Assembly: GCA_004292745.1 (NCBI GenBank)
Contig: RDXH01000096.1
Location: 1-51,735, forward strand
Direction of reading: 5' to 3'
Source of the DNA: Oscillatoriales cyanobacterium
GTDB lineage: Bacteria > Cyanobacteriota > Cyanobacteriia > Cyanobacteriales > Microcoleaceae
DNA: 51,735 nucleotides
The notes under the pieces were generated by a model, which searched no databases, had not been told where the DNA came from, and saw nothing but the letters and a program-made list of their open reading frames with translations. A program made the translations under genes and the position numbers. Below, in pieces: positions 17,577 through 27,007 of this stretch. The first letter of the stretch is position 1. Every line of letters begins with the position of its first letter.

Positions 17577-18305
17577 CTAGACTTTCTGAGCTAGAACTCG
17601 CTGGAGAACTTGCTGGTAAGCGCTTTCCACTGAACCCAAGTCGCGCCGGAATCGGTCTTTGTCCATCACACGGGCATCGGGATCGGTTTCTGCGTTGTCC
17701 CAAAGTCGGCAAGTATCGGGACTGATTTCGTCGGCAAGGATCAGGTTTTGATGTTGGTCTATACCGAATTCCAGTTTGAAGTCTACCAGGGTGATGCCAC
17801 ACTGGCTGAAAAATTCTTTGAGAATTTCGTTGATTTCTCTGGCGGCGCGATCGAGTTGGTCTACTTGTTCTGGGCTTGCTAGCTGCATCAGCAGCAGTCT
17901 GTCCCGTGTCAGCAGCGGGTCTCCCAAATCGTCGTTTTTGTAATAAAACTCTACTAATGGGGGATTGACAATTGTGCCGATCGCCAATCCTGTTTGTTTG
18001 CACAGACTACCGGCCGCGATGTTTCTGACTACGACTTCTAAGGGTAAGATTTGGACGCGGCAAACTCGCATCTGGTTGGGGGCTGGCGTGTCGATGAAGT
18101 GGGTGGGAATGCCTTTGGCTTCTAGCATCCGAAACAGGTGGGCGGATATGGCATTGTTGATTTCGCCTTTGCCGATGATGCTACCCCGTTTCTGCGCGTT
18201 AAAGGCTGTGGCGTCGTCTTTGAAGTAAGTCAGCAAAATTTCGCTGTCTTCGGTGGAATAGAGGATTTTGGCTTTGCCTTCGTAGAGTTTGCGATCGGCT
18301 GACAT
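17577..18305 (-). CDS. purC: SAICAR synthetase
   Basis: 242 residues. PurC ligates aspartate to CAIR using ATP in purine biosynthesis. Key motifs are LYEGKAKILYSTED at the N-terminus, DDATAFNAQKRGSIIGKG, the signature LPLEVVVRNIAAGSL, LVDFKLEFG, and DEISPDTCRLWD. The length and start are normal for bacterial PurC. It is transcribed toward bamA; purH lies 7 kb away on the same strand. Confidence 0.95.
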   Translation of the reverse strand: MSADRKLYEGKAKILYSTEDSEILLTYFKDDATAFNAQKRGSIIGKGEINNAISAHLFRMLEAKGIPTHFIDTPAPNQMRVCRVQILPLEVVVRNIAAGSLCKQTGLAIGTIVNPPLVEFYYKNDDLGDPLLTRDRLLLMQLASPEQVDQLDRAAREINEILKEFFSQCGITLVDFKLEFGIDQHQNLILADEISPDTCRLWDNAETDPDARVMDKDRFRRDLGSVESAYQQVLQRVLAQKV

Positions 18306-18568
18306 GGCGATGAATAATTTAGATGAGTTTTAGATTTTACATCATCTCCGCCTAATCACTTAAGATCTCGTTTTCGGTAGCAGTTGATATGAATCATCCA
18401 TTTGGCAGATTGCACCCGCCGATAGATGCGATCGGGGACTAGCCCATGATTTGATTCCGATCGCACGGATTCTGGCCTACCGCGCGACACAATACAGAAA
18501 GCACAGGGTACAATTAAATTCATCTCTCGCACATACTGCACACAAAAAAACTATAAAAAGGCTGATTT

Positions 18569-19000
18569 ATGGAAGAAAAAAAAATTAATATCCTGTTGGT
18601 TGAAGATGATGAGGTTGATGTGATGAACGTCCGCCGTGCCTTCAAAAAAAATAACATCCCTAACCCTCTTTATATAGCTGGGAATGGATTAGAGGCTCTT
18701 GCTATTTTGCGCGGACAAGCTAAAATAGATCCTGTAATGCCTCAAGCCCGCCGATTGATTTTGTTAGACTTGAATATGCCGAGAATGAACGGGATTGAAT
18801 TTTTGCGAGAATTGCGACTCGATACAAAATTGAGGTCGATTCCTGTGATCGTACTCACAACTTCCAATGAAGATAGAGATAAGGTAGAAGCTTATAATTT
18901 AAATGTGGCTGGCTATATTCTTAAACCAGTCACTTTTTCTAATTTTGTGGATGTTATGTCTACGCTGAACAAATACTGGATGTTAAACGAGATACCATAA
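18569..19000 (+). CDS. Rcp1-like single-domain response regulator
   Basis: 143 residues consisting of one receiver domain. The acidic pair in LLVEDDEVD, phospho-acceptor Asp67 in LLDLNMPRMNG, Thr in VLTTSNEDRD and Lys119 in GYILKPV are all present. The loop QAKIDPVMPQARR before the Asp is typical of Rcp1-type regulators that pair with phytochrome-like or hybrid kinases. There is no output domain, so it acts by phosphotransfer or protein contact. A hybrid kinase starts 186 bases downstream on the same strand and is the likely partner. Confidence 0.9.
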   Translation: MEEKKINILLVEDDEVDVMNVRRAFKKNNIPNPLYIAGNGLEALAILRGQAKIDPVMPQARRLILLDLNMPRMNGIEFLRELRLDTKLRSIPVIVLTTSNEDRDKVEAYNLNVAGYILKPVTFSNFVDVMSTLNKYWMLNEIP

Positions 19001-19185
19001 ATAAATTAATGAAAAAACATACCATTTCTCAGTAACATTAGGTGCTCTAGGAGCTAGTGCCTAAAGCCTAGGGCATACTTCATTTTCTTGAAAACTGCTA
19101 TATAAATTTTATATTTGAGAAGATTGACCTTTTAAATTATTATTTACCACACCGTCATTTCTGAGTAATCCACAATGGAGTTGCT

Positions 19186-22100
19186 ATGAAAACAGGGATC
19201 AAAATTCTGATAGTTGATGACGATGAAGTCGATCGGATGAAAGTGAGGCGATCGCTCAAATCTGCCGGCGTTGTGGTGGAAATTTCTGAAGCAGAAGACT
19301 GCGCCAGTGCCCTGGAAAAATTATCGATCGACCAAAATGATATCGCGGCGGCCAGACTCTCTAAACAGGAACAATCTCAAAAGCCGATGGAGGTTGAGAA
19401 TACAGAAAATTCCGTGTTTTCCAATCAGATATTTGACTGTAAATTTGACTGTGTATTCCTGGACTACCGATTGCCAGATGGAGACGCACTGACCTTAGTA
19501 GAAGATATTCGGGAATTGGGTTTCAAAGTTCCCTTAATTGTGCTTACAGGTCAAGGTGATGAACAAATTGCTGTGGAATTGATGAAGGCAGGAGCTTCTG
19601 ATTATATCGTTAAATGCAAGCTGTCTTCAGATAGTTTAGCCCACAGCTTGTACAATGCGATTCGGGTTTATCGCGCCGAATCTCATGCGTTTCATAGCAG
19701 TCAAAAACTCAAGGAAAGTGAAGAACGCTATAGGTTAGTTTTAGAGGGAGTTAACGATGGAATTTGGGATTGGGATTTAACTAAAAATGAAGTTTATTGG
19801 AACGATCGCCTTTTGGAGATGATCGGTTTGGGGCGATCGCAATTCGGTCATACCATGGAAGCTCTATACACGCGACTTCACCCCGAAGACAAAGAAGATA
19901 TTATCCAGGCGATCGAAGCTCACTTGGAAGCAGAAATAGACTATAACGTACAATTTCGCCTGCTGCACTCGAACGGTGCTTACCGCTACTGCACTTCCCA
20001 AGGAAAAGCTCAACGGAATTCCCAAGGAAAAGCAGTGCGGATGGCTGGCATGATTAGCGACATTACCGATCGCAAAAACGCAGAAGATGCTCTAGAAAGA
20101 GAACGGCAGCAACTGAGACAAATTATTACTTGTGTGCCTGTAGCAATGGCGATGTTCGATACAGAAATGTGCTATTTAGCTCACTCCGACAGATGGCTGA
20201 CTCAATTTAATTTAAACTTACCATCCCTGAGTACCTTAAGCCATTACAACTTGTTTCCCGATCTCCCCGATGGGTGGAAAATGCTGTATCAACAAGTGCT
20301 AAAAGGCGAAATAGTTTCTCGTAGCGAAGATGCTTGGGAACGAGCCGATGGCTCTATTTTAATCCTGCGTTGGGCAGCCCACCCTTGGTACAATTCCGAT
20401 GGCGCAGTCGGGGGAATGGTGATGGTTGCTGACAAGATTAATGAGTTGGTGGAAGCGCGAGAAACTGCTCTGAAAGCAAGCTTGATTAAGTCGCAATTCT
20501 TGGCAAATATGAGTCATGAAATTCGCACTCCCATGAATGGAGTTTTGGGGATGGCTGAATTATTGGTACGTACTCCCCTGGAACCAAAACAGCGAGAACT
20601 CGCTCAAACTATTTACCGCAGTGCAGAACATTTGCTGATGGTAATTAATGACATCCTCGACTTCTCTAAAATAGAAGCGGGAGAAATGCGGTTGGCAAAG
20701 GAAAATTTTGACTTGGATAACTGCCTAGAATCAGTCATAGAAATGGTGGCATCTTTAGTCGAGGAGAAAGGTATTGAATTAAATATTGTAGTTGAAAGTT
20801 CAGTACCTAGAAAATTGGTAGGAGACTCTAGCAGATTGAAGCAAATATTGCTGAATTTAACAGGCAATGCGATTAAATTTACTGACGGCGGTCAAATTTT
20901 AATTTATGTAAACGTTAAACGCGATAAACAAAATAAAGATAATCGGCAAGGAGATAAATTATTATTTTCAGTGCGGGATACTGGCATTGGAATTTCGCCA
21001 GAAGGGCAGACAAAACTGTTTCAATCTTTTTCTCAAGTAGACAGTTCGGCGGCTAGACAATATGGTGGCACGGGTTTGGGTTTGGCTATTTGCAAGCAGT
21101 TAGTGGATAGGATGGAAGGTGAAATTGGGGTGCGGAGTTCCCTCGGTAGTGGTTCGACTTTTTGGTTTTCTATACCTTTGGAAAAACAATGGCAAGCCGA
21201 ACAAACTCATCCTGAACTTGTTGGTAAAAAGCTGTTAGTAGTCTCTGGAAGCGCTTTGATGAGAGCCGCAGTACGAGCCTTTGCTCAAACTTGGGGAGCC
21301 CGCTGCGATGAAGCAGAAACTGCTGCTGCTGCTTTGACTTGGTTGACAAGTGCCAATAGCCGGATGTCTCCCCAGTCTGAAGCGGGAGAAAACTGTTGCG
21401 ATGTCGTGTTTGTAGATTTACAAATGCCGGATTTGGAGGCGGAAGAATTTGTTGTCCAAGTGCGATCGCTCTCGGCAATTGGACCGTTAATCGCGATCGC
21501 CTCTTTGGGCGAACAACCCAAAGCTGAAGCACTTTGCGATCGAGGCAAAGCTGAAGCACTTTGCGATCGAGGCTTTAGCGGCTATTTAATGAAGCCTGTG
21601 AGGGCTTCTCGGCTGCTTCCGGCCCTCCTGTGGGCAGTGAATGATAGAGGAGATTTTGGGAGCACTTTTGCAACTAATAGTTGCGATTTGCCTGTGGTGA
21701 ATTCTCAATTTTTTACTTCCACTAATTCCCCCTCATCTCTCAAAATTTTGCTAGCGGAAGACCACCAGATTAACCAACAAGTTATTCTCGCACAATTGGC
21801 GGTTTTAGGCTATCAGGCTGACTGCGCTAGTAATGGGAAAGAAGCACTGGATTTGCTGGCTGCTAACAGCTACGATTTGGTGCTGATGGATTGTCAAATG
21901 CCCATCCTTGATGGTTATGAAACCACCCAAAAATTGCGGGAACAAGAAAAGGGCGATCGACACACTTTTGTGATTGCTTTAACTGCTCATGCCATGCCGG
22001 GAGAACGAATTGACAACAAAAACAACGATAATTCAACCACAATATTTACCAACCCATTGCCAAAACAGCTAGTTTCTGCTGTATCGCCAGAACAGCAAAT

Positions 22101-22512
22101 CGCAATTCAAACTTGGGAACATGGAGACTGTGACGGACTGTTTGACAAGCAAAGATTGGAGCAACTTGGACGAGTTAATATTAAATTGCCTCAGCGAATT
22201 TTGCAATCATTTGTGGAAAATGTAAAAGTAGATTTAGAATCTGCCCAAAATGCCGTCCTAGCTAAAGATTGGCAGGTTGTCGAATATCAAGCTCACCGTA
22301 TTAAAGGAAGTTCTGCCAATGTGGGAGTTACCTTGATGTCGGATTTAGCAGCACAATTAGAGCTTCATGCTCGCAGTTTTCAATCTCAGCAACCAAATGT
22401 CAAATGGGAAAAAAATGATGGTATTGATAACATCCTAGGGAGTTTGTCAAATTACTTATTACGAGTTCAGCAATTTATAGAAAGTATCATGTTAAAAGGA
22501 GATGAAATTTAA
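19186..22512 (+). CDS. Hybrid sensor histidine kinase (REC-PAS-PAS-HisKA-HATPase-REC-REC-HPt)
   Basis: 1108 residues, no membrane segment. The N-terminal REC (1-160) has DDDEVD and Asp93. PAS regions span about 178-300 (LVLEGVNDGIWDWDL) and 305-420. The kinase core has His444 in NMSHEIRTPMNG, N-box LTGNAIKFTDG, VRDTGIGIS and GGTGLGLAI. Receiver 2 (about 680-815) keeps Asp744 and the Lys in LMKPV but lacks the N-terminal acidic pair (LLVVSGSALM). Receiver 3 (about 852-945) has AEDH, Asp902 and ALTAHA but stops before the usual Lys strand. The HPt domain has His1037 in EYQAHRIKGSSANVG. A 27-base tandem duplication doubles KAEALCDRG in receiver 2. It probably passes phosphate to the neighbouring Rcp1-like regulator. 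Confidence 0.93.
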   Translation: MKTGIKILIVDDDEVDRMKVRRSLKSAGVVVEISEAEDCASALEKLSIDQNDIAAARLSKQEQSQKPMEVENTENSVFSNQIFDCKFDCVFLDYRLPDGDALTLVEDIRELGFKVPLIVLTGQGDEQIAVELMKAGASDYIVKCKLSSDSLAHSLYNAIRVYRAESHAFHSSQKLKESEERYRLVLEGVNDGIWDWDLTKNEVYWNDRLLEMIGLGRSQFGHTMEALYTRLHPEDKEDIIQAIEAHLEAEIDYNVQFRLLHSNGAYRYCTSQGKAQRNSQGKAVRMAGMISDITDRKNAEDALERERQQLRQIITCVPVAMAMFDTEMCYLAHSDRWLTQFNLNLPSLSTLSHYNLFPDLPDGWKMLYQQVLKGEIVSRSEDAWERADGSILILRWAAHPWYNSDGAVGGMVMVADKINELVEARETALKASLIKSQFLANMSHEIRTPMNGVLGMAELLVRTPLEPKQRELAQTIYRSAEHLLMVINDILDFSKIEAGEMRLAKENFDLDNCLESVIEMVASLVEEKGIELNIVVESSVPRKLVGDSSRLKQILLNLTGNAIKFTDGGQILIYVNVKRDKQNKDNRQGDKLLFSVRDTGIGISPEGQTKLFQSFSQVDSSAARQYGGTGLGLAICKQLVDRMEGEIGVRSSLGSGSTFWFSIPLEKQWQAEQTHPELVGKKLLVVSGSALMRAAVRAFAQTWGARCDEAETAAAALTWLTSANSRMSPQSEAGENCCDVVFVDLQMPDLEAEEFVVQVRSLSAIGPLIAIASLGEQPKAEALCDRGKAEALCDRGFSGYLMKPVRASRLLPALLWAVNDRGDFGSTFATNSCDLPVVNSQFFTSTNSPSSLKILLAEDHQINQQVILAQLAVLGYQADCASNGKEALDLLAANSYDLVLMDCQMPILDGYETTQKLREQEKGDRHTFVIALTAHAMPGERIDNKNNDNSTTIFTNPLPKQLVSAVSPEQQIAIQTWEHGDCDGLFDKQRLEQLGRVNIKLPQRILQSFVENVKVDLESAQNAVLAKDWQVVEYQAHRIKGSSANVGVTLMSDLAAQLELHARSFQSQQPNVKWEKNDGIDNILGSLSNYLLRVQQFIESIMLKGDEI
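21520..21573. repeat. 27-base in-frame tandem duplication in the hybrid kinase
   Basis: Two adjacent identical copies of a 27-base unit encode KAEALCDRG twice (residues 779-787 and 788-796) in receiver 2, in the beta4-alpha4 region just before GFSGYLMKPV. The identity of the copies points to a recent slippage event. Confidence 0.85.
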
Positions 22513-22592
22513 AGCTTCTCAAACTCTATCTCAAACTCTAATTTATCCAGAAATTTGATGAAGTTGGTATACAATAGGCTCAAAATTAAGCA

Positions 22593-24908
22593 ATGGCATT
22601 AATTTTAGCTATGACTTATGAATCCGAACTCAACAGTATTTCCCCGATCGCACCCTTAGAAAATAATCCCGAATTACTGACACCTCTCATGGCTTTTTAT
22701 CGGGAATTTTTGCTGCATCAAGAGCAGGTAGAGCCTGGTAATCAAGAAAATCAGGTGATTCTGGGTAACGAGGGAGTTGGGGTGGAGTTTCTGGTGGAAG
22801 AAGTGGCTCGCTGCTGTCAGAAAAGCCCTGTTGGCAAAAAATTACCCACGGCTTTTTATGTTCATGTTTCGGCTTTAGCAGCACTCCATCCTGTTGTGAG
22901 AATTTATGAAAAATGTGCCCGACAAAATCTCCCAAATATTATTGATGAAGCAACTGTAATTAAATTTCAGCTTCGTCAACCGAAAATTTCTTATCTTTTT
23001 TACCCAGATTTTGATACGGATGCTCACCCGGCTTTACAAAAAAGTATCCAAATTAATCTGGAAACCGGAGAAGTTAAATGTATCGACTACAGCGCCAGTG
23101 AAAATCCACCGGTTTTGCACCGTAAAGAAACTTTTGTGACGGCGGATTATCCCCATTACCAGAAGTTTGCTCAACTGACTAAATCCGAAGAAAAATGGGG
23201 ACTCCTTGACAATACTAGCGTTATTGGAACTCGCGAAGGTTGGCTGAAATATTTGGGATATTGCGGTGTGGAAATTCAAGATCACGCTGTGGTTGAACGT
23301 GGAAAAGAGGAGAATAGTCAGTTATCTATTCCGAAGATTGAGCGACACAAGGCTGCGATGCTGCGAAACTCTCTTTCTAAACCTATCCGTTTGGTTTTAG
23401 AAGCTGATTTATTTATTGATGGCGATACTTTTTTTGATTATGGTTGTGGTTACGGTGGGGATATTAAACATATTACTGAAGAAGGTTATGCTGCTGCGGG
23501 ATGGGACCCTTATTATCAACCAGATACTGTGCTAATTCAGGCAGATATTGTGAATATTGGTTATGTGATTAATGTGATTGAGTCTTTGGGGGAACGGCGA
23601 GAAGCTTTGCTGAATGCTTGGGAATTGACTAAAAAAATATTGGTGGTGGCGGCTCAGGTATTAATTGATGATACGGATCGAGGTCAAATTGCTTATGGGG
23701 ATGGGGTGATTACTTCTCGCAATACTTTTCAGAAGTATTATGAACAGGAAGAGTTGAAAATTTATATCGATCAAGTTTTGAATGTTGATGCAATTCCTGT
23801 GGCTTTGGGGATTTATTTTGTGTTTCGGGATGTGGCTACAGGTGAAGGTTTTCGGGCTTCTCGATTTCGATCGCACTTATTGACACCTAGAGTGCGATCG
23901 CAAGTGAAGCGTTTTGAAGATTACGCCGATATTCTGGCTCCTTTGATGGCTTTTGTGAGCGATCGCGGCCGCCTTCCCGTCAAAGGCGAATTAGCTTCAG
24001 AAGCGGCGATTAAGGGGGAATTTCACAGTTTTAATCGGGCTTGGAGGGTGATTTTGCAAGCTACGGATGCGGATGATTGGGAGACAATCGCCGACAAACG
24101 CCGCCAGGATTTGTTAGTATATCTCGCTCTCAACGGTTTGGGCGATCGACCTTCTCTTCGTCAACTCCCGGCTCAAATTCGTAACGACATCAAAGGTTTG
24201 TTTGATAATTATCAAAAAGCTTGCATTTTGGCAGATTTAATGCTATATAGTTTGGGGAAAAGTGAGATTATTGGTGATTGTTGCGAAGATAGTGCGATCG
24301 GCTACAAACAACCAGGTTCCCTTTCAGTTCACGTCTCTGCATTAGCAGAACTAGACCCTTTATTGCGGCTATATGAAGGCTTAGCTAACCGTACCATTGG
24401 TCGTCTAGATGGTGCTACAATTATCAAATTTTACGCTGATAAACCTCAGATTTCCTATTTATTTTATCCGGATTTTGATGCTAATCCCCATCCCGCATTG
24501 CACACTGTCATGCACATAGATTTACGCGACCTTTCGGTAAAATATCAGAAATTTTATAATTTATCTAACCCGCCTATTTTAGTGAGAAAAGAAGCATTTG
24601 TCACTCCTAATTATCCCCATTACACAAAATTCGATAAACTTACTCGCCAAGAACAAAAATTAGGCATTCTGGATAGTTGCTTAGTTCAGAAGCATCAGGA
24701 ATGGCAGAATTGTTTGGAGGAAAATTGTGTAAGAATTAAGGGTCATAGCTTGTTTTGGCGATCGAATGCTGACCCAGAAAAGTTGAAAATGTTGCAAAAA
24801 GCTGCCTCGCAACGTCACTCATCCAAAATTTATGTGGATGGGGGAAAGATGGAAGGAACCGCAGAGGACGCAGAGAGCACAGAGGATGGGAAAGAAGAGA
24901 GAGAATGA
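22593..24908 (+). CDS. DNA phosphorothioation-associated putative methyltransferase (dnd_rel_methyl type)
   Basis: 771 residues. The centre is a class I methyltransferase with the SAM loop DYGCGYGGD (282-290), then AAGWDPYYQPD, VINVIESLGERREALLNAW and QIAYGDGVITSRNTFQKYY, the recognisable pattern of the TIGR04096 family linked to DNA phosphorothioation islands. A module of about 155 residues occurs twice, before it (about 88-235, VHVSALAALHP..KISYLFYPDFD) and after it (about 578-735, VHVSALAELDP..QISYLFYPDFD). No dnd genes are in view. The last ~20 residues (EGTAEDAESTEDGKEERE) are encoded by a dispersed CAGAGGAC-type intergenic repeat and are probably a recent extension. An alternative start is Met7 at 22611. 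Reaction and substrate are unproven. Confidence 0.85.
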   Translation: MALILAMTYESELNSISPIAPLENNPELLTPLMAFYREFLLHQEQVEPGNQENQVILGNEGVGVEFLVEEVARCCQKSPVGKKLPTAFYVHVSALAALHPVVRIYEKCARQNLPNIIDEATVIKFQLRQPKISYLFYPDFDTDAHPALQKSIQINLETGEVKCIDYSASENPPVLHRKETFVTADYPHYQKFAQLTKSEEKWGLLDNTSVIGTREGWLKYLGYCGVEIQDHAVVERGKEENSQLSIPKIERHKAAMLRNSLSKPIRLVLEADLFIDGDTFFDYGCGYGGDIKHITEEGYAAAGWDPYYQPDTVLIQADIVNIGYVINVIESLGERREALLNAWELTKKILVVAAQVLIDDTDRGQIAYGDGVITSRNTFQKYYEQEELKIYIDQVLNVDAIPVALGIYFVFRDVATGEGFRASRFRSHLLTPRVRSQVKRFEDYADILAPLMAFVSDRGRLPVKGELASEAAIKGEFHSFNRAWRVILQATDADDWETIADKRRQDLLVYLALNGLGDRPSLRQLPAQIRNDIKGLFDNYQKACILADLMLYSLGKSEIIGDCCEDSAIGYKQPGSLSVHVSALAELDPLLRLYEGLANRTIGRLDGATIIKFYADKPQISYLFYPDFDANPHPALHTVMHIDLRDLSVKYQKFYNLSNPPILVRKEAFVTPNYPHYTKFDKLTRQEQKLGILDSCLVQKHQEWQNCLEENCVRIKGHSLFWRSNADPEKLKMLQKAASQRHSSKIYVDGGKMEGTAEDAESTEDGKEERE

Positions 24909-25055
24909 TGGATATCAATTCCGGTGGTACTGAAATTGATATCATATAAAATCCTCTCTTCTCTTCCTTCGCGTCCTTGGCGCCTTCGCGGTTAAATCAT
25001 TCCGATACAACCGAAATTGATATCACTGGCGTCTTAACAGCCTTAGAGGTTGCTA
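24857..25055. repeat. Composite dispersed repeats at the 3' end of the methyltransferase gene
   Basis: GCAGAGGACGCAGAGAGCAC lies inside the end of the reading frame. It is followed by two imperfect palindromes of the form GATATCAATTCCGG..AAATTGATATC (24911-24944 and 25002-25026) and by CTTCGCGTCCTTGGCGCC between them. The same combination recurs at 29050-29155. Confidence 0.65.
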
Positions 25056-25057
25056 TA

Positions 25058-26602
25058 TTAATGCAAAAAGTGGCGCACGTCGGTGAAAACCATTGTGATT
25101 CCGAGTTGGTTGGCGCAGTCGATCGAATCTCGATCGCGCATACTTCCTCCCGGTTGGACTATCGCACTTATTCCCGCCGCCGCCGCCGTTTTTACCGAAT
25201 CATCGAAGGGGAAGAAACCATCGCTAGCTAAAACTGCTCCTTTAGCTTGTTCTCCCGCTTGTTCTAAAGCTAGTTTCACCGAACCGACACGATTCATTTG
25301 TCCCGCACCAACACCGATTGTCGTGCAATTTCGCGTCACCACGATCGCATTTGATTTAACGTGTTTGGCGACTTTCCAAGCAAACAGCAATTCTGCTAAC
25401 TCTGGTGCTGTCGGCTGTTTCTCAGTAACTACGCGCCATTTACTCGTATTTTCTACTACATTATCTGAGTCTTGCACCAGTAAACCACCAGCAATTATTT
25501 TAACAGTTTGCGGAGGTCCTTGGGTCAAGTCTGGCAAAATTAACACTCGCACTTTTGCCTTTTTCTTGATAATTTCTTCCGCTTCCGGTTCGCATCCAGG
25601 AGCGACAATACATTCTAAAAATGTCTGAGTTAATGCTGTGGCTGTAGCTGCATCAATCGGGCGATTTAGTGCCACAATACCACCAAAAGCCGATACTGAA
25701 TCCGTGTCAAATGCTTTTTGATAAGCTTCAGAAATAGTGGTTCCCAAGGCTGTACCACAGGGATTTGTGTGTTTGAGAATAGCCGCCGCTGGACTGTTGG
25801 GAAATTCTACAATTAGTCTCCTTGCTGCTTCTAAATCTACTAGGTTATTGTAGCTTAATTCTTTACCTTGTAGGATAGTGCTCGTCGTCCAGCCTGTGGG
25901 TGTAATTCCGCTTTGATACCAGCTTGCGGCTTGGTGGGGATTTTCGCCATAGCGCAGAGTTTGCAGCTCTTTTCCTGAAACATTAAACTCGGTGATGGGC
26001 GAGGAATTTTCAGGGGATTGACTGCTGAGATAAGCGGCGATCGCGCTGTCGTAGTTGGCTGTATGTTTGAAGGTTTCTAGGGCGCATTTTTGCCTAAATT
26101 CTAAGGAAGCTGCACCTCCGTTTTGGCGCAGTTCTTCTAAATAAGTATTGTACTGGTCTGGATTGCACAAAACTGTGAGATGGGCGTGGTTTTTGGCTGA
26201 TGCTCTCAGCATGGCTGGTCCGCCGATATCTATCTGCTCAATGGCCTCTGCTAGGGTAACTCCATCCTTGGCAATTGTCTGTTCAAATGGATACAGATTG
26301 ACAACCACTAAATCAATGGGGCGAATCTGATTTTCGGCTAAATCTGTGAGGTCTTCTGATACATCCCTACGTGCTAAAATACCGCCATGGATGCGTGGGT
26401 GGAGGGTTTTGACTCGCCCTCCCAAAATTTCGGGAGAACCGGTATATTCTGCAACTTTGGTGACGGGGATTCCTGCTGCTTTGAGAGCCGCTGCTGTTCC
26501 GCCGCTGCTGATTATGTCAAATTCAAATTCTGCTACTAAAGTCCGTGCTAACTCAATTAGCCCGGTTTTGTTGGAGACGCTCAGAAGTGCTAGACGTGCC
26601 AT
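25058..26602 (-). CDS. purH: Bifunctional AICAR formyltransferase/IMP cyclohydrolase
   Basis: 514 residues, usual for PurH, which performs the last two steps of IMP synthesis. The N-terminal IMP cyclohydrolase (MGS-like) domain has LLSVSNKTGLIELARTL, SSGGTAAALKAAGIPVTKV and GGRVKTLHPRIHGGIL. The formyltransferase part has LRYGENPHQAASWY, AAAILKHTNPCGTALG, the catalytic KHVKSNAIVV segment, GVGAGQMNRVGSVK and the C-terminal SIDCANQLGITMVFTDVRHF. It is convergent with the methyltransferase gene across a repeat-filled gap. Confidence 0.96.
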   Translation of the reverse strand: MARLALLSVSNKTGLIELARTLVAEFEFDIISSGGTAAALKAAGIPVTKVAEYTGSPEILGGRVKTLHPRIHGGILARRDVSEDLTDLAENQIRPIDLVVVNLYPFEQTIAKDGVTLAEAIEQIDIGGPAMLRASAKNHAHLTVLCNPDQYNTYLEELRQNGGAASLEFRQKCALETFKHTANYDSAIAAYLSSQSPENSSPITEFNVSGKELQTLRYGENPHQAASWYQSGITPTGWTTSTILQGKELSYNNLVDLEAARRLIVEFPNSPAAAILKHTNPCGTALGTTISEAYQKAFDTDSVSAFGGIVALNRPIDAATATALTQTFLECIVAPGCEPEAEEIIKKKAKVRVLILPDLTQGPPQTVKIIAGGLLVQDSDNVVENTSKWRVVTEKQPTAPELAELLFAWKVAKHVKSNAIVVTRNCTTIGVGAGQMNRVGSVKLALEQAGEQAKGAVLASDGFFPFDDSVKTAAAAGISAIVQPGGSMRDRDSIDCANQLGITMVFTDVRHFLH

Positions 26603-26715
26603 TGGTTTGAAGTTGCGATCGCAAAAATAGACAGGTTACATTCTAGATCAACTTTGGCTGCATCGCTAGAATTTAATCATTACCAATTTCTGATTATTTT
26701 TTATTTTTATCTTGT

Positions 26716-26737
26716 AAAGCTGAGCTTGCTCAGCTTT
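26716..26737. repeat. Perfect 22-base palindrome in a 405-base gap
   Basis: The inverted repeat is AAAGCTGAGC / GCTCAGCTTT with a TT centre, without a clear T-run. It lies in the gene-free stretch 26603-27007 between the divergent purH and LOV-kinase genes. The rest of that stretch is AT-rich with a direct repeat TCTTCATAA near 26745 and 26756; it presumably holds both promoters, but no confident promoter motif was identified. Confidence 0.55.
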
Positions 26738-27007
26738 CTACTTATCTTCATAAGATCTTCATAAAACTATATTAATTTATGTTGAGTAGTTTTTTGAATA
26801 GTCTGGAAAATAGCTAATGAGTGATGATAGATAATGAGCACACCGTCAAAGTTAAAATTTCACCTTAATTTTATTTAATAATAATTTTAGATGATTACTC
26901 GAATCCGTGTGTTAGCATCTATGGTACATTGTTGTATTTATCAAGAATATTGAGCAGCAAGCAATGTCAAAAGCTTAATTTAGTTTAAAAAATGAGAGGT
27001 ATTAAAG

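Noticed and set aside
18356-18541. A 61-codon minus-strand frame upstream of the response regulator
   Set aside because: Protein-like in places (NHGLVPDRIYRRVQSAKWM) but without recognised relatives, a clear ribosome-binding site or context. Left unannotated as unproven.
25083-25628. A 181-codon open frame opposite purH
   Set aside because: It overlaps the well supported purH gene completely and has no family resemblance.
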